Positions 35,851 through 48,697 of a stretch of DNA of 64,000 bases are shown in pieces. The DNA is from Carya illinoinensis. Lineage: Eukaryota; Streptophyta; Magnoliopsida; Fagales; Juglandaceae. The notes below the pieces were generated by a model. That model saw only the letters and a list, made by a program, of their open reading frames with translations. It ran no database searches and was not told the DNA's origin. The stretch is from assembly GCF_018687715.1 (NCBI RefSeq), contig NC_056758.1:30050967-30114966 (forward strand). The letters are read 5' to 3'. A program made the translations under genes and the position numbers. Positions within the stretch are counted from its first letter, which is position 1; each line of letters begins with the position of its first letter.

Positions 35851-36951
35851 CTAATAGGTGGAGTTAGGTGGAGTAATGAATGAAGATTGTTCACTGTAGC
35901 TGGATCGTGCAATCGGCGAAGGAGCTTTTATGAGTGTGTTGATGGTGTCGATTTTCCTATGCATCGAAGAGGAAGGAAGGAAAATTTTCAGTTCCAAGTC
36001 TTCATCGGACAAACATTGGTCTTCTTCCTCATAGCTAAATGACTGCAGATTGATCTTTGAAGAAGAACCTCCATGGCTAGTCTCGGATTGGTGGCTTGCT
36101 TCCTTTGGTTTCCTCCACATCTCAATTTCCACTTCTAAGTTTGGTCTGTTGCATTGTGGATGCATTGGCTCTTCTACTTCCTCGTTCCCCATTTCTTCTT
36201 CTACTGGTTGATATGATTGAGATGTGCCTTGGGGAGGGTTGTATTTAGCTCTTAAAGAATGACCAAATATGATTTTTGTAGGAGATGTAGGGGGAAATCC
36301 ACAGAAAACTTGGGAATGTCTAAGTCTACCATAAGCGTAACAGAAATCTACTCGTTTCTCATATTTAAAAGCAATCCAAACTATTTTGTTACCTAATCTC
36401 GTCAATGGAAAGCCTCTTTTTAGAGGTTTTGTTACATCTATTGCCACTTTGATGCGAATAAATTTTCGAAAGGCCAAACCATAAATTGGATCTACTTCAA
36501 TTTTTATAAGATTACCTATCACTATTCCGATATCCACTAAATTTTCCATATTAAAGTGGTCCAAAGGTAGGCCATGCAGCTGGACGTTGAAAGTAGCCTC
36601 ATTTAAACATATTTTCTCTATGGTTGCACCGAGTGACCATTGTTTTAAAATCATCAAATGGCCTTTAAAATTTCAGGGGCCTTGATTTAGAACTCTAAGT
36701 TTGTCTTGTGGAGTTCAAAATGTAAAGATGAATTTGTTTACATCCATATCATCAATCAAGAAATTCTGAATAAATTTCCAGGAAGCTTTTATGCAGGAGT
36801 GAATAACAAATTTGTTTAAAAGTCTATCAGCTACTAACCTTCCAATCAAAACTTTATCTGATGTTGACTTTGCTACTTCTGGAGTTGTCCAAAGGTGAAG
36901 GTCCTGCCATGATAGTGCTTCCATCTGCTTAATGAGTGATTCTATATCCAT
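35851..36951 (-). pseudogene. LINE ORF1 protein, DUF4283 domain plus CCHC-like knuckle, decayed
   Basis: Starts MDIESLIKQMEALSWQDLHL and continues with the DUF4283 nucleic-acid-binding domain found in plant LINE ORF1 proteins. In-frame stops follow FIFTF at 36715-36717 and lie at about 36676 (GP*NFKGH, tryptophan expected). The downstream part reads FNVQLHGLPLDHFN, IRIKVAIDVTKPLKRGF and the knuckle DFCYAYGRLRHSQVFCG, in which the second cysteine of the CX2C pair is tyrosine. A serine- and proline-rich tail follows. The protein would bind LINE RNA. Confidence 0.8.
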
Positions 36952-37087
36952 CTTTATTTCGTTCCTAAGGCAAGCTTACACAAATGATAAGCTACCTCTC
37001 GCCACTCTTAAGTTGAAACACAAAATTGAGAGAAATGCAACACAGAGTGCAGTAGAAAAGAAAAAGGAAAAACAAACGGCATCTCCT

Positions 37088-37128
37088 AGTAAGAGAAGCT
37101 CAGAAAGAGTTTCTGAGCTTCTCTTACT
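37088..37128. repeat. Perfect 19 bp inverted repeat with a 3 bp loop
   Basis: AGTAAGAGAAGCTCAGAAA, GAG, then its exact reverse complement. It lies in the LINE leader, close to the junction with the second LINE fragment. Confidence 0.9.
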
Positions 37129-37149
37129 TACTGTTGAAACTGAAGAGAA

Positions 37150-37950
37150 ATAGTTTCTGATAGCTGCATCAAATGAGATACAAATATGGTTTTGGAGTGA
37201 TTTGTGCCATAATTTCTCAACTGAAATGTTTTGATTTTCTTGCCATGCATATAGATTTTCTTGATATGAGTAGTTCTGCTACTGCGATACTTTGTGAAGA
37301 GAAAGATTTGTATGATTATGAACTATATCATTCCTAAGCTCCCAAAATGAAATCAAGAATCAGAATTACAAAGAGTTTGAATGGTTGTTCTCCTTGTGAA
37401 TTGAGTCCAAGCTTTTGTTTGGGATTTAAGATGAAGAGAAACTAGTCATTTATAGAGTTTATCACCAAGGAAGAGAGATTTAATAGTCATCTACTCTGAC
37501 TGTACAGGATTCTAGTAATGAGACATTCAATAAAGAGATGTAGAAGGGTTTTTTTTTTTTTTTAATCACAAAGAGGATAATTTATTGAGGGAATGCGATA
37601 AATCTTTTTAATCTCTCTCTAGTTGGAAGTATATCCCAAAGGATTTTCTATGAAAGGAACTTGTGACGATCATGGATTTTGAGTTTCTATATCTCTTTCC
37701 AATGGATATTCGGGATGGTAGTTTGGATAGTATTTGTAAGGTTAGAAGCAAGATGGTTGGCAGATTTGACAGAAAATTTCCTATTTTAAATTTTTGTCCA
37801 GATGGAGCAATATGGTCTTTGTATTGTTGTAGGTAAAAGAATTTTTAGAATTTCTATGATACTCCCTTGTTGGAAAAGAGATTGTAATGTTTGAAGATCT
37901 CAAGAGTTATTTACCTTGTTTAATCTCCTTTTTATTAATATTTTATTCAA
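37150..37950 (-). mobile_element. Second LINE, 3' fragment (zinc-ribbon / RNase H region)
   Basis: On the minus strand it parallels the first LINE around 15.1-15.6 kb: both have the same order of landmarks (atgatcatgaatctt-like against acgatcatggatttt-like, then a tract describing short rings of cysteine codons). A 17-base T run sits near 37546. No intact frame. It lies head-to-tail with the first LINE. Confidence 0.55.
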
Positions 37951-39421
37951 TTTTTAACTTTTTATCTTAATTAATCTATTCTCCACTTACTATCAAAACG
38001 ATACTTATGTGATTTAGGAAACGTTGTTGGCAAGGAAAGCAAGGGAACTGACATTTCTTTTTGCAATTATGTACAAGTTTTAATTTTTCTAAGAAAGGCC
38101 ATAAAAACAAATGCAAAAAGTTGTGAATTATTAATGATAGAAATAATATATAACAAAAGAAAAATTATATTCAAGTTTCTAATTTAATTGCTCCGATTTA
38201 TTAAACAGCTGCTACCTAACAATGATTGATGACGTGTCGCTTAGCATAATTTTATATTTTTATTTTTATTTTTTTTTCTTTTCATATTTCTTTAATATAT
38301 CTAAATATTTTTAAAAAATAAAAAAATACACCAATATATTAAATATTATTTTTTAATTATTAATTAAAAATATATATATTTTTTTATGATCAATCATATG
38401 TAACGATAACATTAGAGATTTATTTTTTATTAAATTAATACCATAGGGTCAAAGCAAATTACTGGCGCTTGAATGGCAGACAAATGCAGAGCTGCGGAGA
38501 CAACATCAACAGACTGAATTACATCACTGTTATATATGTGGCACGAAAAAGTCTAGTTATAAATATCCTTGTATATTAATATGTGCATCAATTTATTATA
38601 ATTAATTAAAAAGTAAATTTTATCAAAAATAGTATTAATTTAACTTTTAAATATAAAAAAATCAGTATTGATATGTAGATTAATACACGACTTTACTTGT
38701 ATGTAACAAAACTTATATGACACATACTAGCTGGTTTTGTCTTCTTACTAGTGTTCTTCCCCAAATGCACTTCTGCATAATTGCACGGGCCATATGTAAT
38801 AAGAGTAGCGATATGAATATTTTTTACCACTGTATATTTTTTATAACCTGTTTTAGATGGTTAGTAAATTACATATTTTAAGTAATTTGTAAAATTTAGA
38901 ATTAAAATTTAAAAAATATATTATAGCATTTTTAATTTGTAAAAATATCATCATTAATCCAATAAAGCCCATTCCCATGATGATCGCGTGTTACCACGTT
39001 AACAAGCATCAACTAGGCCTATCACGGCCCATTAATTAAAAAAGAGAAAGGCCTATCATGAGCCGCCGTACGTCTATTAGGTCGTATTATATCTAGAAGT
39101 AATAAAATCAAAAGAAATTTTTATAAAAATAAATTTATAAATTAATATTATTTTATATAATATATTAAATTTATTTTAAAATAAAAATAAACTTAAAACC
39201 TAATTTTTTATAATCAATTTATAAATATAATTTTACAAAATTTTAAATTTTTTTATTAAATAATGTTATATATAATCTTAAAATACATAAATTTTATATA
39301 ATTTAAAAAATATAAAAATAAGATTACCTATTAAAAATTAATTTTTTAAATATAAATATCATATTTATTCTTTTTTTTCTTTTTGTTTTTAAAGAATTAC
39401 CCATCCCTCACTTCACGATTA
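37951..39421. other. AT-rich intergenic DNA
   Basis: Very AT-rich, with long A/T stretches around 38250-38400 and 39100-39360. I see no coding, RNA or transposon signal. Confidence 0.5.
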
Positions 39422-39429
39422 TCAATTTA

Positions 39430-40914
39430 AGAATGAGTTCAGTTCAGTTCGATTCGATTTGGGGAGATTTTGTGGACCGAATCGAACCTATTCGATCTAA
39501 GATTTTTCTACCCTGGACCAGACCGAACTCCCTAAGGGTCGGGACGGTCAGGTCCGGTTGGTCCATGGTTGACTTTATTTAATATATATATATAGTATAC
39601 TATTATATATATTAATATATATTAGTAATATGTTAATACTATTAATCTATTAGTATATAGTAAATTAGTAATAGTTATTAACTTATTTATCATAACTAAC
39701 AACTATATGTAATAATAGTAATATTATATGTAATATACTAGTATTACTATATATCTTCAAACACCACACATTGATTAGTACTCTATGTAATACTATATTA
39801 AATAATAGTAATACTCTTATCACTAATACTTTATATAGTTATATTAAATACTATATTACTAATACTCTATGTAGTTATAGTGATTTAATACTAACATATT
39901 ACATATTAAGTTAACTATACTAATACATTATAAATTTATAAATTATACATATATGATATATTATAATTTATACTATAACTCTTATAATATGTTAATATAT
40001 TAATATATACTAGTACTATATATTATAGTTAATAGTTATATATTAAACAGTATAATAATACATTGATAGTAAATATATATACTTATATACTTATAATGAT
40101 TTAGTTACTATGAATTTACGATTAGTATAACTATATATATAATAGTATTTGTATTAGATTATTAGTAATTTAGTATAGTTATATTATATTAATAATATTA
40201 GTTATGTTAAATCAATTAGTTAGTATAACTATTTTCTACATTATCAATATTAATAATATTAGTATTAGTTATAGCCATATAATCTATATTAGACTTAAGA
40301 GTCTTAGACTATATAATAGACTAATAATATTAGTACAACTGTATAAATATACTTTATAGCTATATATTAATATTAATTATAATGAAAAATATAACTATAT
40401 AATAGTATTAATAGTAGACTAATAGTATAGCTATATATTAGTATTAGTTATACTATTATAATGATTTAGAATATTATAATTTCTATATTATAATTTATAT
40501 TATAATTCTTATAATATGTTAATATATTAATATATAGTAGTATTATATATTATAGTTATACATTAAAGAATATAATAATATATTCATACTAAATATATAT
40601 AGTTATACTTATAGTGATTTAGCTATAACTTTATTAGTATTAGTATTACTTATAGTATTTAATATAACTATATAGTCTATATTAGTATAAATATAACTAT
40701 AGTATATTATAATATTAGACTATTAGTATTATTTTTTTTTACTACCATATTAGATTATATAATTAATTTATAAAATTATTTATATAAATTATATTTTTAT
40801 TTTTATTTTTTTTCATTCTGTCCGGTCCGGTCCGGGGGTTCCGGACCGAACTCGTTCGGCCATCCCAAATGAGGACCGGTCCGGTCCAAAAATGACCGGT
40901 GGGCCGACTCTCAC
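39430..40914. repeat. AT-rich island bounded by GGTCCGG-rich ends, possible non-autonomous DNA transposon
   Basis: The 1.2 kb core (39560-40800) is nearly all TA, TAGTA and ATTAATA words. The two ends are suddenly GC-rich with repeated GGACCGG/CCGGTCC words (39460-39560 and 40820-40900). TCAATTTA (39422-39429) and CCAATTTA (40915-40922) flank it, a possible 8 bp duplication with one mismatch. Terminal inverted repeats are not clear, so the element call is tentative. Confidence 0.4.
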
Positions 40915-41011
40915 CCAATTTATCATGTCTCTTTCTCGTTTATATCCCTCCCGGTCTCTCCGGCTCGCATCTCTCCGTCGAACCTCTTTCTTTTATCTCT
41001 GAAAATCCGCC

Positions 41012-44000
41012 ATGTATGATGTCAGGAAAAGAATTGTATTCTTGCTAACTTTCTTGTCCATTTCAGCCATTGTCTTAGCCCTACACTCCCACATAATCCA
41101 CTTGAAGAAGAGCCCCAAAACCATAGATATCCCCCGCATACACCTCCACAAACACATCCAAGTTGCCCATTCAACATGCCAAGGTACACTCTACCCAGAC
41201 CTGTGCGTCTCAACCCTCTCTTCTTTTCCAGATCTCACTTCCAAATCTCTCCAACAGATCATCTCAGCCACTCTAAACCACACCATCTACGAGGTCAAAA
41301 GCTCCTCCTCCAACTGCACCGGCATCCAGGAGAAGCTCAAGAATCTCCTGGACCCCCTTGAAAAGAGAGCTCTCGAAGACTGCCTTGAGCTCTTCGACGA
41401 CACCATAGCCGAGCTTCGAACAACCATCACTGACCTCTTCGCCATAACGAAATCAACAGCCACCAAGAATTACCATAACCTGCAAACATTGCTGAGCGCC
41501 GCAATGACCAACCAGTACACGTGCCTTGATGGGTTTGCTTATAGCAATGGAAATGTGAGAGACGAAATCAAGAACAGCTTGTATAATATCTCTCACCACG
41601 TAAGTAACTCTCTGGTCATACTGAAGAAACTCCCGGGGATTAAAAGTTCCAAATCCGAGGTGTACCCAGAGTATGGAAAAATGAAAAATGGGTTCCCATC
41701 TTGGGTTTCGCGGAAAGATCGAAAACTGTTGCAATCTTCAGTGAATGAGACCATATACGACTTGGTGGTGGCTACGGATGGCACTGGAAATTTCACCACC
41801 ATCGGGGACGCAGTGGCTGCAGCCCCAAACTCGAGCACAACCAGGTTAATTTGTGATAGATGGATCGTAATTCGTTTTTTAATAATTCTAGCTATCTAAT
41901 AATTTAAGATGTTGCCTCTTTGTTTTGTTTTTAGTGCTTATCTCTACTTTGTACGTATTTCAATATCAACAATATATGAACGAGCGAACAATATTTGTTA
42001 TGTACGTAGGTTTGTAATATACATAAAGGCCGGTGCATATTTTGAGAATGTGGAGGTAGAGAGGAAGAAGACGAACTTGATGTTCATCGGAGATGGGATT
42101 GGAAAGACGATTGTGAAAGCGAGTAGGAATGTGGTGGATGGGTGGACTACATTCCGGTCAGCCACCGTAGGTGAGTTTGAATATTTCAACTCAATTTCTC
42201 TCTCTCTCTTTTCTTTCTCAAGTACATGCAGTAAGTAAACTTGAATTTAATTTTGTTTTTACTGTTCGAGAAAGAAATGAGTGTCTATGCATGTTTGACA
42301 AAGATATATATCCTCTTAGGATTCGATAAAATCTAAAAAAGAAAACCCAAATCGATCTGACAGGGATAGCCGAAGACAAAACATTAAAATAATATTGATT
42401 TTGAAACAAGAACTTAGTGGCTTTTATTCTTTGTTTAGTCTAATTCAAAAACCGACAGCACATTCACGGGGCCTGTCAAATGGTACTGGAAACTCAGATC
42501 TAAGGCCATAACGGTGCATACATTAATCAGATCAGCCTCACACAAATATTAGTAATGAAATATACTTATGTTATATACAGTAAAAATTTTAAGTCTTTTA
42601 TTTTATTTATGTGATTAGTTAAAATAATTATTTTATATTAAAAATAAGGAATGCAGTTAATTATATTAATAATATGCGTTAAAAATATACAAAAAAATTT
42701 TTATATAAAATTTTTGAATAAGATAATATGGTGGGACAATGCCCGAGTATTTACTGTGTATTTTGTTTTACTTATTAATAACATCATCTATTTAATTAAA
42801 AGGCATGCTTGATTTGAAAATTTTATCCCAATATTTTTACTTAAATTTATTGCTTTTTTTTTTTTTTTATAAAACTAATAATTTTATCAACAAGTTTAAT
42901 TATTATTACATTACCTATATAGAATTTTATTGCAACAATTAATATAAAGATTTATATTTATATTTTATAATAATTATAATACATCTTGATATATTTGTAC
43001 ATCGGTTTTTAAATAACCTTGACTAATGTTTCTAAATGGATCAATAAATTTTATTTAAAAAATTTTATTTGTAAGTCGATATATAACATATTTAATAAAG
43101 CATTTAATATTTATATAACATAATTTAATTTTAAAAAAATTAAATTTAAATTTTAAGACTTAAAAGCCCAGTTTGGATTCACAGTACATATGCCAAATTT
43201 CATCTCATCTGTACCGTATATAGTAGTTTTCTTTATCCAATTATACTATATTTTATCCTTAAATTTTAAAAACATTTACTTAAATAAATAATAATAAATA
43301 GTAAAATCTGACAGTAAACAGTGTGGAAACAATAATGAATAGTGAAATATGATAGTAAACAATGCATCAACTGATAAACATTGCACAATTTGACTGAAAA
43401 TTAAAATTGTGATATCCATATAATTTTTAAATCTCAAATATTAAAAACTATCTCATTTTATCTCACTATTTAAAAACATATTTTTTTACAAATTATTTCA
43501 TTTTATTTTAATTTAAAAAATTTATTATTATTTAAAATATTTTATTTAATTATATCTAAATTCGACTTAAATTTTATAAAAATAGAATAGTTTTATATAT
43601 TTATTAATTTATTTGACAAGTAGGAAGAAATTAACATGACTAGATAGGGATGATTGTTAAGTGGTCCAGCTCTGTGATTACAAATCTATAAAGCCGTGCC
43701 CCGGCCAGAACTTTCCACAAAGATAATTCATACAAATCCTGAGCGCCTGTCGGTGGCTTGGTGTTGGGCAGCCATCTCCTGATGATCATCGACTATGGAT
43801 GTTGCATCCTTGCTCTGCGTGAGTTGCTCATTTTGTCGGATAAGCCATTGTCCTTTTGATTTCTTTTTATTTGTTTTTACAGCTACTCTGACACTCTCTG
43901 CAACTTCTCAAGATACATCAAGATCATTCGCTTACTCTTTATGATAACATAAAAAGATAAAACCTGTAAAGCATATTGAAGTACAGAAACTATCTCAAAT

Positions 44001-45006
44001 ATCTCCACCACATGGCAAAGTTATGAAATTTGTTTCGTAGCTCAGCTTTGGTGCCCCGTGGTGTTGAAAAAGACAAAAAGAAAATAAAAATTAAGTTATC
44101 ATTCTTTTTTATTATTTATTATTATATAATATTTTATTATTATTTTATTATTACTATTTAGAAAATATTTAAGATCATTTTATTACTATTTATACACACA
44201 AAAAAAAAAAAAAAACAGAGACAATCATGTTTGCAAACTTTTGTTGGGGTGTACGCTATCTTTAGCGTCATCTGATTCTGATCCATGTATTAGTTGTGAT
44301 ATAAATTTCAGCTGTGGTGGGGGATGGATTCATAGCCAAGGGTATCACCTTTGAGAACTCAGCAGGGCCAAGCAAACACCAAGCCGTTGCTCTAAGGAGC
44401 AGTGCTGATCTTTCAGCATTCTACCAATGCAGCTTTGTTGCCTACCAAGACAGCCTTTACGTCCATTCCCTCAGACAGTTTTATCGCGACTGTGACATTT
44501 ATGGAACAATCGACTTCATATTTGGAAATGCAGCGGTAGTTTTGCAAAACTGCAACCTCTATGCTCGTAAACCAAACGAGAACCAAAGAAACATTTTCAC
44601 TGCCCAAGGGAGAGAAGACCCTAACCAGAACACTGGGATCTCCATCTTAAACTGCAAAGTTACGGCTGCTTCAGATTTGATTCCGGTGAAGTCTTCCTTC
44701 GAAACTTACCTGGGTCGTCCATGGAAAGAGTATTCTAGGACGGTTTTTCTCAAGTCCTACATTGATGATTTGGTTGACCCGGCTGGATGGCTGGAATGGA
44801 ATGGCACGTTTGCACTGAGCACACTGTATTATGGGGAGTATATGAACAGAGGTCCGGGCTCCAACACAAGTGCAAGGGTTACATGGCCTGGTTATAGGGT
44901 CATCAACAGCTCAACCGAGGCAAGCCAGTTTACAGTTGGAGCATTTTTGCAAGGAAATGAGTGGCTGAATTCTACTGCTATTCCATACTATGTCAATTTG
45001 AGTTAA
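41012..45006 (+). CDS. Pectin methylesterase, group 2 (pro-region PMEI plus catalytic domain)
   Basis: Exons 41012-41844, 42010-42170 and 44312-45006 (GT-AG, phases fit) give 562 aa. It removes methyl esters from homogalacturonan in the wall. Domains: an N-terminal hydrophobic signal or anchor (about 9-28), PMEI domain (about 50-210) with its cysteines, including NQYTC, a basic processing motif RKLL at 237-240, and the catalytic domain from about 248. Catalytic residues seen: Q355, Q377, D378 (AYQDSLY), D399 (GTIDFIFGN), R467 and W469 ([11 protein letters not shown]). The ATG at 41012 is the first in frame before the hydrophobic segment. Intron 2 is 2141 bp, AT-rich, and holds a MITE-like tract. 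Unlike its paralogue at 938-2837 the frame is intact, so this is the likely active copy. Confidence 0.93.
43160..43570. repeat. MITE-like tract in PME intron 2
   Basis: Begins CAGTTTGGATTCACAGT, with ATTTCATCTCATCT soon after, and closes with ATCTCATTTTATCTCACT before an A/T-rich tail. The first part recalls a GTTTGGATTC-type MITE common in some woody dicots. Ends and target duplication are not resolved. Confidence 0.3.
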
Positions 45007-46449
45007 GGTAGAGATATAATGCTGCCTCTTAATTTGTATTATTGTCGATTTTGATCAGAAGCTAAGCATCCAGGTGATCTGGGTTTATTTGGAACCCCTT
45101 TGAGAAAGATTCCAATGTTGAGCAGTAGTGAACAAGGAAGGAATGAAGTTTCATGTATTTCATGGTAACTGCATTTTGAACAACAGCATTATTACGAAGT
45201 TTGTTTATTTATTTATTTATTGCATAGATTGTTTGACGGCTGAGCTCCGCTTTCTAACATATCAAATAAATTTTGGGACTTGAGCTTTAATTGTACACAG
45301 TGGATCAGACCAACCGTTGCTCTATAGAACCTTAAAGGTGCTTAACAGCCTAACACACTAAGCTGGGGCCTTTAAGAAGCCCCTTGGATCAACAGTATTC
45401 TACCCATGAAGGGTTGGGGCTTGCAAAATGCAAACCCAGTTAGCATTCCCAAAAACCTGAGATCCACTTCTCCACTAGCCTAGTTGTCTTTGGGCGTCGT
45501 TACTTTCTTGTCAGTTGAGAAGCTAAACTTCAATGTTGGGCTAGACAAACACCCTGGCCACTCTGAGTAGAGATAGAGGCGAGCGAGGGAAATGAAAACA
45601 TGTGGTCCCATCTGTTTAAAACAGCCCACATTGGATGCTCATTGGCCGGAAGTCACGAGTATTAGTGGGTAACATTTACAGCTTTTCCTGCAGCAAACCG
45701 GAAATCACGGGGATGCAAAAGTGAGGAAATAATGAAAGCTGAGCTCTCTGGTTAATAGCTCTGAAAGAGGTTTGTATGATGATTAGACGGCTTCCACATG
45801 AGTAGATTGGAGATCATACCTCACATATCTCTACTGGAACCTTTGCATATATGATTTAGGTGCTGTTTGTACGTAAGATGAGATAATTTGATATAAAAAT
45901 TAAAAGTTAAATAAAATATTATTAGAATATTTTTTTAATATTATTATTATTTTAAAATTTAAAAAAATTGAATTATTTATTATATTTTATATAAACGTTT
46001 AAAAAAATTATAATAATGAGATAAAAATCAAAAATAGGATTCCACTCAAATAAGTATATGTCAAAGCCTACAATCTTGCTAAAGGAATGCTCCAAAGATC
46101 ATGAGAAGAGATTTTACTTAAAACATTTTCCAAGTTGCCACCCAATGAGAAAGATGGGGTCAGCCTTTCGCTGCACACTTTTGACTTTTAAGTCTATCTA
46201 TATATGTTCTCTTCTGATCTTTTGCAGGAAGTAGATAGCAAATGAGCGTGATGAATACATGCTGCTATACTGCATGTGGGTGCGGACCAAAGGAGCGCAT
46301 GATGGTCATGATATAACCAGGCCGCTCTTCAAATATTCATGTTTTTGGGTCAAATCTGGGCCATCGTTTTTTCAACAATAAAGTTTCATCTATGATTGTC
46401 CCTTTTCGTTTTTCAATCCCCTTTATCCAAAATTATCATTTTTTTTCCT

Positions 46450-46501
<52 letters not shown>

Positions 46502-47777
46502 GTGTTGTTTTCCATATATATATACATAGTTCTGATCTATGGCTATTTTATTCTTCGCGCCTATATATTCGTCGGCCCCTTTGATGAATGATTGACTGAC
46601 CTTTCTCTACTGCCAACATACTTCGGTCCTCTATGCTCCTCTTTATAACCTGTTCATTGAGAAAGCAATTATCTTTCTCTCACTAATTGGGTGGTCAATT
46701 TATAAGGAAAAGGCTTAAAGCGTCCAACGAAATAATGCTGTAACGCATAAGGAACACAAAAACATTCCAATTACTTGAAAGAAGAAAAGGTACTGTTTTC
46801 TGCATGATTTTGGGCATAGATTTTTGCCCAAGATCGATAGCTTGAGGTTCACCGTAGTACTAGTGTGTGTATATGTATGTATAGGTGTATTTTAAGTCGG
46901 AAATGAAGTAATGTCAAAAAGCTTTTAACGAGCTCAAACGAAGCCTCTTAATATAGAGCAATGACATTGGAATAGTTATTTGTTCTAGTTAGCCATATTT
47001 TATCTTAAGCTATCCTCGTGATTTTCATCTACATTGAAATAAACATTGAATAGGCAAACTTGACTTTAGCCATATATGGTTCAACAACGTATTTGTTGAG
47101 AAGTACTGTCTATGAGGCAAATAATATAATATTCTTATTTTCTCTTTCTGGTTTTGATTCTTCAACATTTTTTCCATTTTCTTGGAGGCCTTGGACGTGG
47201 TTTTGGTCGCATTTTTCTAATTTGTAGCACCTGATGATCTCTTATTCTCTTCCTCAATTTTTAGGTTGATAGATGGGTTTTATATTTTGATGTATAGATT
47301 ATTAAAAATTATGAAAATTGAAATAAATAAATAAATGCATTGAAAAAGTAGATATTCGAATAAAAAATAATTTTTTTATTATTATAGAATGTGAGATAGC
47401 TAATCTAACGTGAAATACAAATTTTGAGTGATTAGCCAAAAACTAAAAAATGGCATATTAGCCAAACTTTGTCTAAATCAATGTCAATGCCATTATACTC
47501 CACATTATATATTATAGATTGGTGCTGGGAGAGGTCGGGCTAGTAATGGTAGAAGAGAAACCGTCCAATAAGATGATGACATGTAGGAAAAAAATATAAT
47601 AACTAGTTAGACCTCACCACATAGAATCACCACATGCAGGCTCCTGTCTGGATCTCTTCCTCATTTCGTTTGGGTTGGGATCTCGAGAAGACGAAGTGAC
47701 ATAATAATTCGACTTTCTTTTACTTGCAAACCCCTTTCCGTTATAATTACCTTTCAGCATGTCCATCGATTCCAGGC
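45007..47777. other. 3' UTR of the PME gene and intergenic DNA
   Basis: A possible polyadenylation signal AATAAA lies near 45264. A MITE-like tract (about 45858-46045) starts GTGCTGTTTGTACGTAAGAT and is followed by A/T-rich sequence of the same type as the one in PME intron 2. A CT microsatellite is at 46453-46498. No gene was recognised. Confidence 0.45.
46453..46498. repeat. (CT)n microsatellite
   Basis: About 23 uninterrupted CT units. Confidence 0.9.
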
Positions 47778-47785
47778 ATGTCACT

Positions 47786-48398
47786 TAGGGTTGTAAACCG
47801 ATGCGTCGGCATCGGTTTTGGCGCCAAACCGAAACCCCACCGACGTGAGAGAGGGTTTCTTCCAACCGGCCGAAACCGATCGACTGAGAGAGAGAAAACC
47901 GATGCCATCGATCTCGACTGCGTCAGCGTGGTTTTCAGTCTGCCGTCGGCATCTCTGTGACGAAGGAGGGAAGCGGCGCCGTCGTCTGCCATGAAAGTTC
48001 TCGAAGGAATGTTGCAGAAAATCTAGGCTGGAAGAAGGAGACGGGAGGAAGAAGCAGGGGCTGGGACGATGAAAAATCTCATTTTGGAATGGCGCCGTTT
48101 GGCTTAAGCCAAACGCACCGTTCCTTTATATTTTTTGTATTTCCTGGATCTAAAACGACACCGTTTCAATTTTTCATGAGTGAAACGGCGTCGTTTCTAT
48201 ATGTAATAAAGGAAAAATATATATAAGAACCGGTCGGCTGGTTCAGCGATTTTTCGCACAGGAGAACCGAAACCGAACCAGTCGACGTCAATTTCTATAT
48301 ATTTACCTCGAACGCCGACCGGTTCTTCGCCGGTTCCAGCGTCCGGCGGCCAGTTTCCGTTGGTGGAGGTCGGTTCCTCGGTTTGGTGTATAGCCCTA
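47786..48398. mobile_element. Non-autonomous hAT element (MITE-size, 613 bp)
   Basis: A perfect 8 bp target duplication ATGTCACT flanks it (47778-47785 and 48399-48406). The inverted ends are TAGGGTTGTAAACCGA on the left and, inward from the right, TAGGGCTATACACCAAACCGA. The interior is GC-rich with CCGAAACCGA-type repeats, the 18 bp palindrome GTTTGGCTTAAGCCAAAC at 48097-48114, and an imperfect inverted pair around 48153-48196 (CGACACCGTTTC / GAAACGGCGTCG). No transposase, so it must have been moved in trans. Confidence 0.9.
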
Positions 48399-48697
48399 AT
48401 GTCACTCTTGATTCTTGGTCTTCCTCTCGGTCCAATTGAGGAAAGTTTGTGGTACTCTGTGTGACTATGTGCCCTGATAAATCCCAACTTTTGTTCTTGA
48501 GGTTTTCCTTATTTTGGAACTGGGAATTTTAACAATTATATCAAACTCATATGAGCTTCATTAACTTGATAAATATGTCTATCATCTTTATTGATTTTTG
48601 GAGAGGAGAAATTCGGATTAGTCGTTAATCAATTTCCAACGGAAAAATAATTTTTTTTCATATATGATTTGATAGGAAGGCGAGTTGGGTCTGAGCA

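Larger units (their letters stand above)
35783..37150 (-). mobile_element. LINE, 5' segment with ORF1 (DUF4283 / CCHC-type)
   Basis: This is the 5' part of the LINE whose other parts lie at 22933-23958 and 14656-18681. Purine-rich leader sequence at about 36960-37150 (on the plus strand) precedes ORF1. The segment stops where the LTR-like element inserted. Confidence 0.75.

Noticed and set aside
47724..48487. Open frames on both strands at 47.7-48.5 kb
   Set aside because: They fall in the GC-rich non-autonomous hAT element; GC content lengthens random frames.
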